From Georgenia yuyongxinii (lineage in GTDB: Bacteria; Actinomycetota; Actinomycetes; Actinomycetales; Actinomycetaceae): a stretch of DNA of 64,000 nt. The notes below the pieces were generated by a model, which worked only from the letters and a program-made list of their open reading frames with translations, made no database searches and was not told where the DNA came from. How positions within the stretch are numbered: the stretch's first letter is position 1; each line of letters starts with the position of its first letter. Shown in pieces: positions 21,716 to 30,353 of the stretch. The stretch is taken from positions 2,852,001-2,916,000 of the forward strand of contig NZ_CP040915.1 in the NCBI RefSeq assembly GCF_006352065.1, read 5' to 3'. Position numbers and translations under genes: made by a program.

Positions 21716-22040
21716 CTGAGCGGCCTCATCCTCCGCGTTGGCCGCTCGGGACCGAAAACCAGTCGATGACACCGAAGTGCCGGACCGTGTGAATCGACAC
21801 CCCAGTCCGTCCAGCGAACTTCCCGTTCTGCATCATCGATCCCTGCGACTCCTCCATCCAGCCAGTGTGCCCACCATGCCGGTGCGAGCGCTCCTAGACA
21901 CGGACTGTGCTCTGCCTGGTTCAGCGCCTCCCTGAGTCATAAGGCCCGCGCAACCCTGTGGTTCATGACGCCCTCCCTAGCGCCCGCGGTCTCACGGGTT
22001 CGTGAAGAAGCGCGATGGACAGCACTGAAAGTGCCCCTGG
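21716..22040. other. intergenic region inside the element
   Basis: 325 bp between the converging synthase and integrase. No gene supported and no clear hairpin terminator noticed. Confidence 0.4.
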
Positions 22041-22973
22041 TCACAGGGCGCCGAGGTCGAGCCGTCGGGCCTCTGCTGCGGCGCGTTCTGAGGCACGTGC
22101 GCGGGTGTAGCGGACGAGCATGTCGGTGCGGGTCCAGCCGGCGATCGCCATGAGACCGGACTCGGAGCCGCCCGCGGCGAGCCAACGGTGGGCAGCAGTG
22201 TGCCGCAGCCGGTGCGGCCGGAAGCCGTGCACGCCGGCTCGCTTGGCTCGGCGTCGCGGCGAACGGGCGAGTCCTTCGCGGCCGAACCGCTTGCCGCGGC
22301 TGCCCAGCCACAGGTCAGCGGTCCCGGCGAGCGGATGCTCCTCACGTTCGCCGAGGTAGGCCAGGAGTGCCTCGGTGGTGGCCTGCCCGATCGGGACAAT
22401 CCGGCCGCGTCCTCCCTTGCCGCGGCGGATGGTGATCAGGCGCCCAAGGAGGTCGAGGTCGTCGAGCTGGAGGTCCACGACTTCGCCGGAGCGGATGGCG
22501 GTCTCGAACATGAGGCGGATGATGGCCTCGTCGCGGCGGTGGTGCAGCGTCTCCACGGCGGCTGTCGAGCCTTCGGGCACCGTGCAGGTCTTAACCAGGG
22601 CGCGCAGCTCGTCGTCGGTCAGCGGCTCGACCAACGGTGGCTCGACGCGGGGCGCCTTGACGCCGGGGAACGGGTCGGCGGGGATCTCGCCGCCGGCGGT
22701 GAGCCAGGCGGCGAAGCGGCGGACGGCGAGCTGGCGGATCCGGGCGGTGCCCGGTGCGGCGCCGGCGTCCAGCAGGCCGGCGATCCATAGGTTGAGTGCG
22801 GCGCGGCTCATCGGGAGCTGGTCGCGCTCGGCGCACCAGCGCAGGTAGCGGGTGACGCCGTCGGCGTAGAGGGTGACCGTGCCGGGCGCCTTGATCTCGG
22901 CGCGCAGCGCGGTCTGCCAGTCACTCAGTCGGTCGATAGCGTCGGTGGCGGACATGCCGATCAGGTGGGTCAT
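22041..22973 (-). CDS. tyrosine recombinase / integrase
   Basis: 310 aa from ATG 22973; the frame remains open to an ATG at 23093. N-terminal SAM-like core-binding domain (SDWQTALRAEIKAPGTVTLYADGVTRYLRW), then the catalytic domain with Arg in ETAIRSGEVVDLQL, His-x-x-Arg in HRLRHTAAHRW, a Trp in IAGWTRTD and the nucleophilic Tyr in LVRYTRA. All catalytic residues appear intact. The shorter start is preferred because the core-binding domain follows directly and the upstream stretch contains a perfect palindrome (23032-23055) and abuts the hairpin. Located beside attR; it should catalyse integration into tRNA-fMet. Confidence 0.9.
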   Translation of the reverse strand: MTHLIGMSATDAIDRLSDWQTALRAEIKAPGTVTLYADGVTRYLRWCAERDQLPMSRAALNLWIAGLLDAGAAPGTARIRQLAVRRFAAWLTAGGEIPADPFPGVKAPRVEPPLVEPLTDDELRALVKTCTVPEGSTAAVETLHHRRDEAIIRLMFETAIRSGEVVDLQLDDLDLLGRLITIRRGKGGRGRIVPIGQATTEALLAYLGEREEHPLAGTADLWLGSRGKRFGREGLARSPRRRAKRAGVHGFRPHRLRHTAAHRWLAAGGSESGLMAIAGWTRTDMLVRYTRARASERAAAEARRLDLGAL

Positions 22974-23031
22974 GCCCACACCGCACAGCCAGCCCTCCTC
23001 GGCGCCTCGCGAGGCGGCGGCGGTGTAGGTC

Positions 23032-23055
23032 ACCCTCGGCGGCGCCGCCGAGGGT
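23032..23055. repeat. 24-bp perfect palindrome upstream of integrase
   Basis: ACCCTCGGCGGC followed directly by its reverse complement with no loop. It lies in the probable 5' region of the integrase gene, next to attR; candidate operator or recombination accessory site. Confidence 0.5.
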
Positions 23056-23106
23056 TGTCCGGGAAACCCGTCACTAAGTGGACACTCGATCATGTCCGTA
23101 AACGCC

Positions 23107-23140
23107 TCCAGGCTCGGAATCCGTAGATTCCGAGCCTGGA
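23107..23140 (-). terminator. hairpin downstream of tRNA-fMet, carried by the element
   Basis: 15-bp stem TCCAGGCTCGGAATC / GATTCCGAGCCTGGA with loop CGTA, beginning 5 nt beyond the tRNA 3' end. It replaces the chromosomal hairpin now stranded at 17444. Confidence 0.7.
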
Positions 23141-23145
23141 TCTCG

Positions 23146-23219
23146 TAGCGGGGGCAGGATTTGAACCTGCGACCTCCGGGTTATGAGCCCGGCGAGCTAC
23201 CGAGCTGCTCCACCCCGCG
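23146..23219 (-). tRNA. initiator tRNA-fMet (CAT)
   Basis: 74-nt cloverleaf reading from 23219 leftward: acceptor CGCGGGG, D arm GAGC-AGCTCGGTA-GCTC, anticodon stem-loop CCGGG-CTCATAA-CCCGG with CAT, T arm GCAGG-TTCAAAT-CCTGC, 3' side CCCCGCT-A. The mismatched 1-72 pair (C/T) and the three consecutive G-C pairs in the anticodon stem mark it as the initiator. CCA is not encoded. The 3' half is shared with the integrated element, which restores the gene on insertion. Confidence 0.95.
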
Positions 23220-23230
23220 TCGGTAAGTAC

Positions 23231-23260
23231 AGGTTACGTCGCGGTGAAGACAGAGTGCAA
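23231..23260 (-). promoter_or_regulatory. promoter of tRNA-fMet
   Basis: On the minus strand TTGCAC (23260-23255), an 18-bp spacer, and TAACCT (23236-23231), placing the start a few bases before the tRNA. Confidence 0.6.
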
Positions 23261-23344
23261 ATCGCCCAGACGTGCCCTCGCTCACAGCGTCACCAGGTGC
23301 GCACCCGGGCTTGCGTACGCACACCACCGACCCGGGAAGCCGAG

Positions 23345-23374
23345 ACCGGGGCCGCCCGGAAGGGCGGCCCCGGT
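23345..23374 (-). terminator. terminator after UPF0182 gene
   Basis: 13-bp stem ACCGGGGCCGCCC / GGGCGGCCCCGGT with GGAA loop, 62 bp beyond the UPF0182 stop. No U-tract, as is usual at this GC level. Confidence 0.65.
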
Positions 23375-23435
23375 CACCGGGTCAGTCGGCACGTCAGGCG
23401 GCCTGGTCGCCGCGAGCCGGGCTCTGCTGAACCTC

Positions 23436-26400
23436 CTACGCGGCCGGTGTCTCGCCGTCGGCCGGGGCCTGCCCATCGGCCGGGGCCTCTGTGGCCGGTG
23501 CGTCCCCGCCGGCTGCGGCAATCTCCTGCTCCGCGGCCAGGGCGTCCGAGATGGCCGAGCTGAGCCGGCCCTGGGCCTCGCCGTACTTCGCCCAGTCACC
23601 AGAGGACAGCGCGGCGTTGCTGTCGGCGAGCGCCTGCTGCGCCTTGGAGAGCGCCTGCGTCAGCCGCTCCTGGGCGGCCGCCGGCACCTCGGTGGTGCCG
23701 GACGGCGGCTGCTCGCCCTCCGCCGGCGGGGTCTCGGGCTGGACGCCCGCATCGCCGGCCGCGGCACCGGAGTCGCCGCCGAAGACCTGGTCCAGCGCCT
23801 CATCGAGCGTGGAGGCGAACCCGATCTCATCACCAAAGGCCACGAGGACACGCTGCAGCAGCGGGTACGACGTGCCCGCCGCCGACTGGACGTACACCGG
23901 CTGGACGTAGAGCAGGCCACCGCCCACCGGCAACGTCAGCAGGTTGCCCAGCCGCACGTCCGAGCCACCCTGGCGCAGCAGGTTCAGCTCGGTGGAGACG
24001 GTCGGGTTCGAGTTGAAGTTGTTCTGCACCTGGCCGGGGCCGGGCACGGTCACGTCGCTCGGGAGCTCGAGCAGTCGCATCTGGCCGTAGCCCTCACGGA
24101 TCTCCCCCGGAGTGTTGCCGGTCTCCGAATCCACCGCGAGGAACCCGGTGAGGATGTTCCGCTCGGTCTGCCCGCCAGGGATGAAGCTCGAGGTCAGTGA
24201 GAAACGCGCGTCCTCCTGACCGGGCATCTGCAGCGTCAGGTAGAACGGGGGCTGGGCGACGTCGCCGGTACCCGTCGGGTCGGCGGGGATGTTCCAGAAG
24301 TTCGAGCCCGAGTAGAACGACGCCGCGTCGGTGACGTGGTACTCGCTGAGCAGCTCGCGCTGGACCTTGAACAGGTCCTCCGGGTAGCGCATGTGGCTCA
24401 TGAGGTCGCCGCTGATCTCGCTGACCGGCTGGATCTGGTCGGGGAAGACGTTCTCCCAGGTCTTCAGGATCGGGTCGGCCTCGTCCCACCCGTAGAGCGT
24501 GACCTCGCCGTCGTAGGCGTTGACCACGGCCTTGACCGAGTTCCGGATGTAGTTGACCTCGGGAGGTGCGGCCCCGACGGTGGTCGGCACACCGTTGACG
24601 GTGGTCAGCGAGTCGCTGACGGCCTCCTGGAGGGACTCGCGCGCGGAGTATGGGTAGTCGTTGGTGGTGGTGTACCCGTCGACGATCCAGACCAGCTCCT
24701 TGGGCGTGTCCGGGTTGTCGTCCATGTCGACGACGGCCGGGTAGGCCCGCTGGTCGAGCGTGAGGTACGGCGCGACCTTGGCGACGCGGTCGTGCGGGTC
24801 GCGGTCGAACAGGATCTGCGACTCCTCGGTGACGCGGTCGGAGAAGAGGAGCTGCATGTCCCCGAATTTCAGGGCGTAGAGCACCTTGTTGAAGATGTTG
24901 CCCACGGAGGGGCCGCCGTCGCCGGTGTAGGTGTTGTTGACCTGGCCGTTGGGGGCGTCGTCGTCGGGGTAGTCCAGCTCCCACGGGTCGGTGCCCTCGG
25001 GTGCGCCGACGATCGAGTAGTCGGGGCTGTTCTGCCCGAAGTACACGCGCGGCTCGTAGTCGCCCAGCTGTCCGACGCTCGGGATGCCCTGCTCGAAGAA
25101 GGCCGGGCGCCCGTCCGCGGAGAGGGTGTTGCCGTAGGCGGCGACGGCACCGAAGCCGTGCGTGTACACGGTGTGGTCGTTGACCCAGGTGCGCTGGTTC
25201 TGGCCCAGGCCGTTCTGGTTGAGCTCGCGGACCGCGATGACGGTGTCGCGGCTCTCGCCCTCGATCTCGTAGCGGTCCACCGCCAGGGTGTCCTGGAAGC
25301 TGTAGTACTGCCGGTTCTGCTGCAGCTGGTTGAAGGTCGGGGAGACGATGTTGGGGTCGAGCAGGCGGATGGACGCCGTGGACTGGCTGTCCGCGCGCAG
25401 CTGGCCCGCCTCGGCCTCGGTGGTGGCCGAGTAGGTCTCCGCCTTGACGTTGTCGAGCTTGTACGCCGCGAGGGTGGCGTCGATGTTGCGTTGGATGAAG
25501 GGCCGCTCGACCTCCTGGGCGTTCGGGTCAACCTGGAAACGCTGGACGACGGCGGGGTACGCCGTCCCCACCACGATGGCCGAGAGGATCATCAGGGCGA
25601 TCCCCGCCACCGGCAGGCGCCAGGTGCCGCGGAACGCCGTGATGACGAAGAGGATCGCCACGACGACCGCGATGCCGGCAAGGATCGCCTTGGCGGGCAG
25701 GTTGGCACTGATGTCCGTGTAGGAGGCACCGGCGAAGCGCCCGGCGTCGCCGACGAGCAGCGAGTACCGATCGAGCCAGTAGCTTGCGGCGATGAGCAGC
25801 GAGAAGGTCGCGGCCAGCACGGCCAGGTGCACGCGTGCCGCCGCGCTCACCCGCTGCTGGCGCGGGGCGAGCGAGATGCCGCCGTAGAGGTAGTGGGTGA
25901 CCACCGCGGCCGCAGCCGAGATGAACACGACGGTCATCAGGAACGAGACCAGCGAGCGGATCACCGGCAGCGTGAAGACGAAGAAGCCGATGTCCAGCCC
26001 GAACTGCGGGTCCACCTGCCCGAACTGCTCGCGGTTGAGCCAGGTCAGCACGGGCCGCCACTGGCTCGACACGCTGGCGCCGGCGAACAGGCCCAGGACG
26101 ACCGGGGCACCGATCATCACCAGGCGGCGCAGCGGCTCGACGCTCTCGCGGTAGCGGTCGAGGTTGCGCTCCTCAGGCGTGGTGGGAGGGTAGATCTCGC
26201 GGCGCGAGTAGGCCAGGTGCAGGTTGAGCAGGACGGCCCCGCCCATCACTGCGAAGCCGACGAGGAAGAGAATCACCCTGGTGACCCACTCGGTGACGAG
26301 GACCTGGGTGAAGTCAAGGTGCTGGAACCACTGCACCTCCGTCCACACCTGGGCCATCGCCATGATGATGGCGGCCAGGATCGCCAGGACGACGATCGTG

Positions 26401-26471
26401 GGGATGAGTGCCCCACGACGCTGTCCCTCCCTCCTCGGGCTGGGCGGACGGGGGACGGATGCGGACGTCAC
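23436..26471 (-). CDS. UPF0182 family large membrane protein
   Basis: 1011 aa, the usual size of the family (Mycobacterium Rv0064 type). Six or seven N-terminal membrane helices in the first ~330 residues (IPTIVVLAILAAIIMAMAQVW and following), then a large soluble domain and an acidic, Glu/Pro/Ala-rich tail. Start GTG 26471 is chosen because the family begins just before the first helix and GAGGTG lies 7 nt upstream; the frame reads open to 26579. Function unknown in all organisms. Divergent from the PPA1309 gene. Confidence 0.93.
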   Translation of the reverse strand: MTSASVPRPPSPRREGQRRGALIPTIVVLAILAAIIMAMAQVWTEVQWFQHLDFTQVLVTEWVTRVILFLVGFAVMGGAVLLNLHLAYSRREIYPPTTPEERNLDRYRESVEPLRRLVMIGAPVVLGLFAGASVSSQWRPVLTWLNREQFGQVDPQFGLDIGFFVFTLPVIRSLVSFLMTVVFISAAAAVVTHYLYGGISLAPRQQRVSAAARVHLAVLAATFSLLIAASYWLDRYSLLVGDAGRFAGASYTDISANLPAKAILAGIAVVVAILFVITAFRGTWRLPVAGIALMILSAIVVGTAYPAVVQRFQVDPNAQEVERPFIQRNIDATLAAYKLDNVKAETYSATTEAEAGQLRADSQSTASIRLLDPNIVSPTFNQLQQNRQYYSFQDTLAVDRYEIEGESRDTVIAVRELNQNGLGQNQRTWVNDHTVYTHGFGAVAAYGNTLSADGRPAFFEQGIPSVGQLGDYEPRVYFGQNSPDYSIVGAPEGTDPWELDYPDDDAPNGQVNNTYTGDGGPSVGNIFNKVLYALKFGDMQLLFSDRVTEESQILFDRDPHDRVAKVAPYLTLDQRAYPAVVDMDDNPDTPKELVWIVDGYTTTNDYPYSARESLQEAVSDSLTTVNGVPTTVGAAPPEVNYIRNSVKAVVNAYDGEVTLYGWDEADPILKTWENVFPDQIQPVSEISGDLMSHMRYPEDLFKVQRELLSEYHVTDAASFYSGSNFWNIPADPTGTGDVAQPPFYLTLQMPGQEDARFSLTSSFIPGGQTERNILTGFLAVDSETGNTPGEIREGYGQMRLLELPSDVTVPGPGQVQNNFNSNPTVSTELNLLRQGGSDVRLGNLLTLPVGGGLLYVQPVYVQSAAGTSYPLLQRVLVAFGDEIGFASTLDEALDQVFGGDSGAAAGDAGVQPETPPAEGEQPPSGTTEVPAAAQERLTQALSKAQQALADSNAALSSGDWAKYGEAQGRLSSAISDALAAEQEIAAAGGDAPATEAPADGQAPADGETPAA

Positions 26472-26681
26472 GGAGCAGCACCTCGGGTTGATCGAGCAGG
26501 AACAGGGTGTGGACGTGGCCGGGAACGGCGCGCGGCCTTCCCCGGAAGAACGTCCGGTCCACCACCAAGGTTCCCACACGTACGGTCACCGAGGTGGCAA
26601 AGGCCACCCGCCAGAGGGCCGGCCAAGCCCGCACGGGACGGGCCGGCGCGGCTCGGCCCGCGGGTGCGCGATCATGGAGCC

Positions 26682-27245
26682 ATGAGCGAGGAGCAGACGA
26701 CGGCAGAGCCGTCCGCGCGCGAGCAGGCACTGCGCGCCGCGGTGCGGGACCTCGAGCGGCACGTGGCGTCCCTGGGCTGGGACGGCCAGGTGTTCGTCTT
26801 CGCGCTCGTGCGCACGGCCGAGGCCCTCGAGAAGACGCCGGAGCTGGCGCGTGAGCTGCCCGAGGAGGCGGTGCGCACGGCGGCCGTGGAGCCCGAGCAC
26901 CTGACCGGGATCCAGCAGGAGGGGCTGCCCGACTCGGACACGCTCGAGGAGCTGCTCGGCCAGCTCGCGTGGCCGGACTCGGTGGACGGCGCCGCGGTGG
27001 TCGTCGAGCGGATGGTCGTCCCGCCCGAGGCGGAGTCCGGCATGCCGAAGGAGCCCGCCGCCGCGGTGGAGTACCTCATGAACCATCCTGACCGGCAGGA
27101 CGTGCGGATGGCCACCGGCGTGCTTCGCACGGGAGAGTCGTGGTGCGCGCTGCGCAGCCGCAGCCACGACTTCGACGACGCCGTGGCCGGCTCCCCCGAC
27201 GCGGTGCCCGGGCTGGTCGAGGCGCTGCGGGCCACGCTCGCCTGA
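26682..27245 (+). CDS. PPA1309 family protein
   Basis: 187 aa, an actinobacterial family of unknown function. Recognised by LERHVASLGWDGQVFVFALVRT near the N-terminus, the central AAVVVERMVVPP and the C-terminal RMATGVLRTGESWCALRSRSHDFDD. No membrane segment. The standard neighbourhood is seen: divergent UPF0182 on one side, the PDZ/Lon-like protease convergent on the other. Its stop codon is part of a triplicated 30-bp repeat. Confidence 0.9.
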   Translation: MSEEQTTAEPSAREQALRAAVRDLERHVASLGWDGQVFVFALVRTAEALEKTPELARELPEEAVRTAAVEPEHLTGIQQEGLPDSDTLEELLGQLAWPDSVDGAAVVVERMVVPPEAESGMPKEPAAAVEYLMNHPDRQDVRMATGVLRTGESWCALRSRSHDFDDAVAGSPDAVPGLVEALRATLA

Positions 27246-27308
27246 CGACGGCGCTGCGGGGCCACGCTCGCCTGACGACGGCGCTGGGGGCCACGCTCGC
27301 CTGATCGC
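27221..27308. repeat. three tandem ~30-bp repeats over the PPA1309 stop
   Basis: Units at 27221-27249, 27250-27279 and 27280-27308, each close to GGCGCTGCGGGCCACGCTCG plus CCTGACGAC. The first contains the last codons and stop of PPA1309, so the gene end has been duplicated twice downstream. Confidence 0.8.
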
Positions 27309-27314
27309 GGCGGC

Positions 27315-28562
27315 TCAGGCCGGCGCGCACGACGGCAGGCTCGCGCCGTCGCCCTCCCCGATCGTCTCGACGGCGTGATGTGCCTCCTCCATCGTGGCGA
27401 CCGCGACCACCTGGAGGCCGTCTGGCACGTGCCCGACGACCTCGTCGCAGTTGCGCAAGGGGGCGAGGAACCACTCCGCCCCGTCACGGCGGGCACCGAT
27501 GAGCTTTTGGCGGATCCCGCCGATGGCGCCGACCTCCCCCGCCAGGTTCATGGTCCCGGTGCCCGCGATGTCCTGCCCGCCGGTCATCTCCCCCGGCGTC
27601 AGGGTGTCGATGATGCCGAGCGCGAACATCGTCCCCGCGCTCGGCCCGCCGATCTTCTCGATGTCGAAGCTGACCTCGACCGGCAGCTCGACGTCCGGCT
27701 CCAGGACCACGCCCAGCAGGCTGCCCTCCGGGGCGTCGGCCCCTTCGAGCGCGGGCTGCTGCTCCGGCGGCGCCATCGTGACCACCTCGACGCTCTCCTC
27801 GCGCCCGGCGCGCTCGACGCCGACCGTGACGCTGGTCCCTGGTGCCGTCGCCGCGAGCACCTCGGCGAGGTCGGAGAAGCTCCCAACCTGCGTGACGTCG
27901 CGGCCGGGCGGCTGGATGGAGATGATGACGTCGTCGCGCAGCAGCACGCCCTCGGCGCCGGACCCGGGTGCCGCGGAGGAGACGGTGAGCACCATCGGCA
28001 CGGGGTACCCCAGCTCCTCCAGCGCCGCGACGGTGGCGTTGGTCTGCGAGGACGTCATCTGCGCGCCCGCCTCCTGGTCGATCTGCTCGCGTGTGCTGCC
28101 CTCGGGGAAGACCGCCTCGCGGGGCAGCACCACCTGTTGCCCCGACAACCAGCCGGCGAGCACGTCCACCGCGGTGACCTCGAAGCCCGGCCCGCCGGCG
28201 ACCGACACCGTGGTGAGCCGCAGCTCCCCGCTCGTCGGATACGTCTCGGCGCCCTCGACGGTGATCAGGGGCTCGCCGTCCACCTCCCCCAGGGTGTTGA
28301 CCGTGGGGCCGGGACGCTGGATCGCGTACGGCAGCGGCACCAGGACGGCGACCAGCAGCAGCAGCGTCAGCAACCCGCCGGCGACCACGAGGGTGACCGA
28401 CCGGCGCGAGACCAGCTGGAGCTCCTCGAGCAGGGGCAGCGGCTCGGGCCGTCGGGGCCGACCGGCGCCGCCGTCGGCACCCGGGCGGCGCCGCGGGGCG
28501 TCGGGCTCGCGGAGGTCGGCGCTGCGGCGTCCCGGGCGGATCACCGGCTCATCATGCCGCAT
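27315..28562 (-). CDS. PDZ-domain Lon-like serine protease (YlbL type)
   Basis: 415 aa. Cytoplasmic N-terminus, one membrane helix (VTLVVAGGLLTLLLLVAVLVPL, ~55-77), a PDZ-like region with GAEGVLLRDDVIISIQ (~200), and a C-terminal Lon S16-type protease domain with the catalytic Ser in KIGGPSAGTMFALG and a Lys in GGIRQKLIGA. Faces the outside of the membrane. Family role is proposed in envelope protein quality control. ATG 28562 is the start that gives the full family N-terminus; the ribosome site is weak. Divergent from the DUF2342 gene. Confidence 0.9.
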   Translation of the reverse strand: MRHDEPVIRPGRRSADLREPDAPRRRPGADGGAGRPRRPEPLPLLEELQLVSRRSVTLVVAGGLLTLLLLVAVLVPLPYAIQRPGPTVNTLGEVDGEPLITVEGAETYPTSGELRLTTVSVAGGPGFEVTAVDVLAGWLSGQQVVLPREAVFPEGSTREQIDQEAGAQMTSSQTNATVAALEELGYPVPMVLTVSSAAPGSGAEGVLLRDDVIISIQPPGRDVTQVGSFSDLAEVLAATAPGTSVTVGVERAGREESVEVVTMAPPEQQPALEGADAPEGSLLGVVLEPDVELPVEVSFDIEKIGGPSAGTMFALGIIDTLTPGEMTGGQDIAGTGTMNLAGEVGAIGGIRQKLIGARRDGAEWFLAPLRNCDEVVGHVPDGLQVVAVATMEEAHHAVETIGEGDGASLPSCAPA

Positions 28563-28679
28563 GGGGCTGGGGGCCTCGTCGTGCGCCCTGAGCGAACCGG
28601 CGCCCCGGCGCGCCGGCCGGCCCTGCCCCCGGGCTGACCAGCCGGTTACCGTGGTGGTCCACGACACGAGGAGCAGCAG

Positions 28680-30206
28680 ATGAGCCAGGACCCCGCACGT
28701 CCCGAGGGCGGCGAGCAGAACAGCTGGGAGGAGCTGTTGCGCTCGATGATGGGCCCCGAGGCGGCGGAGGAGGCCATGCGCGCCATGCGGGCGAGCGGGC
28801 TGGACCCCGAGGCGATGTCACGCGCGGCGGGGCTGCCGACGGACCGCAACCAGCTGATGATGATGCTCAGCCAGATGCAGCAGCTGCTGTCCTCGGGCGG
28901 CGGCGGACCGGTCAACTGGAACCTCGCGCAGAACCTCGCCCGGCAGACGGCGCACACCGGTGGTGACCCGTCGGTGACGGCCGCCGAGGCGGAGCAGGTG
29001 CGCTCCGCTCTGACGGTCGCAGATCTGTGGCTGGACGCCGCGACCGAGCTGGCCCCGGCCGGCGGGCGTCAGGAGGCCTGGAGCCGGGCGGACTGGGTGG
29101 AGCGCACCCTGCCCACCTGGAAGCGGCTCTCCGAACCGGTGGCCGCGTCGGTCGCGCAGGCCCTGGCGGACACCATCGCCGCGCAGAGCGAGCACATGCC
29201 CCCTGAGATGCAGGCACTCGCTCAACAGATGGGCGCGGCGGAGGGCATGCTGCGCCAGCTCGGCGGCGCCGTCTTCGGCATGCAGCTCGGCCAGGCAGTA
29301 GGCACCCTCGCCCGCGAGGCGTTCGGCCCCGCGGACACCGGCCTGCCGCTCGTTGAGCAGCCGGTCTCGGCGCTCGTGCCCGCCAACGTCGCCGCCTTCA
29401 CCGAGGGGCTCGACGCACCGGCTGAGGAGGTCCGGCTGTTCCTGGCCGTCCGCGAGGTGGCGCACGCACGGCTCTTCGCGCACGTGCCGTGGCTGCGCGC
29501 CCACCTGCTGGGGATCGTGGCGTCCTACGCAGGCGAGATCACGATCGACACCGAGGCGATGGAGGAGGCCGTCCGCGGCATCGACCCCACCAACCCGGAG
29601 CAGCTGCGCGAGGCGTTCTCCGGCGGGGTCTTCGCCCTCGAGCAGTCCCCCGCCCAGAAGGCGGCGCTCGTTCGGCTCGAGACGGCGCTGGCCCTCGTGG
29701 AGGGCTGGGTCGAGGAGGTGACCGCGCAGGCGGTCGCCCCCCACCTGCCCCACGCGGTGCCCCTGCGCGAGATGCTGCGACGACGGCGCGCGACCGGCGG
29801 CCCGGCCGAGCAGACCTTCGCCACGCTCGTCGGGCTCGAGCTGCGACCGCGGCGCCTGCGTGAGGCGGCCACCCTGTGGGCCCGCCTGGGCGAGGCACGC
29901 GGCGTCGAGACCCGTGACCGCCTCTGGTCCCACCCCGACCTCATGCCGACGCCGGAAGAGCTCGACAACCCGGACGGTTTCGTCGCCTCGCGGCAGGCGG
30001 CCCGAGCCGCCGAGGAGGACGTCGACGCCGCCCTGGCGGCCCTGCTCGACGGCACGCTCCCGGACGAGGCAGGTCGGTCCCCGCACGACCCGGCCCCCGG
30101 GACGTCGCCCTCCCCCGGCTCCGGTTCGCCGGCGGACGGCTCGGGCGGCGAGCCTGGCGGCGACCGCACGAAGGACGCACCCGACGACGACGCGCCCAGG
30201 GGCTAG
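28680..30206 (+). CDS. DUF2342 zinc-dependent metalloprotease-like protein
   Basis: 508 aa. Recognised by the N-terminal WEELLRSMMGPEAAEEAMRA, Met-rich MMMLSQMQQLL, and the core REVAHARLFAHVPWLRAHLL, where the family has a metalloprotease-like helix. C-terminal ~60 residues are Pro/Gly/Asp-rich and disordered. SD GAGGAG before ATG. Conserved in Actinobacteria next to the PDZ protease, as here. Proteolytic activity is inferred from annotation of the family. Confidence 0.9.
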   Translation: MSQDPARPEGGEQNSWEELLRSMMGPEAAEEAMRAMRASGLDPEAMSRAAGLPTDRNQLMMMLSQMQQLLSSGGGGPVNWNLAQNLARQTAHTGGDPSVTAAEAEQVRSALTVADLWLDAATELAPAGGRQEAWSRADWVERTLPTWKRLSEPVAASVAQALADTIAAQSEHMPPEMQALAQQMGAAEGMLRQLGGAVFGMQLGQAVGTLAREAFGPADTGLPLVEQPVSALVPANVAAFTEGLDAPAEEVRLFLAVREVAHARLFAHVPWLRAHLLGIVASYAGEITIDTEAMEEAVRGIDPTNPEQLREAFSGGVFALEQSPAQKAALVRLETALALVEGWVEEVTAQAVAPHLPHAVPLREMLRRRRATGGPAEQTFATLVGLELRPRRLREAATLWARLGEARGVETRDRLWSHPDLMPTPEELDNPDGFVASRQAARAAEEDVDAALAALLDGTLPDEAGRSPHDPAPGTSPSPGSGSPADGSGGEPGGDRTKDAPDDDAPRG

Positions 30207-30353
30207 GGCGACGCTCGGCTGCCGCGCCCTCTCGGCTGCCGTCGGCACCGGACGCACTGTCCACAGGCCGGGAGCCGACGGCGGCACCTCCCCGGTCCCG
30301 CATGTCACGCTCGTTCCCGGGCCGGTCGTCGACCGGCGGGGAGGGGGCGCACC

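Larger units (their letters stand above)
17476..23179. mobile_element. integrated element in initiator tRNA gene, about 5.7 kb
   Basis: Bounded by the 41-bp direct repeats at 17476-17516 and 23139-23179. The integrase lies against the right end, transcribed away from the intact tRNA. Cargo: a membrane-anchored serine hydrolase, a TetR regulator, a beta-ketoacyl synthase and some decayed sequence at the left end. Base composition is visibly less GC-rich than on either side. No replication, conjugation or capsid gene is seen, so it is a minimal or reduced integrative element; it may need a helper to move. Confidence 0.8.

Noticed and set aside
24336-26681. Very long plus-strand frame opposite UPF0182
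   Set aside because: An antisense shadow of a well-supported gene, with Val/Asp/Glu/His-biased composition typical of the complement frame; only its last part (26682-27245) is a real gene.
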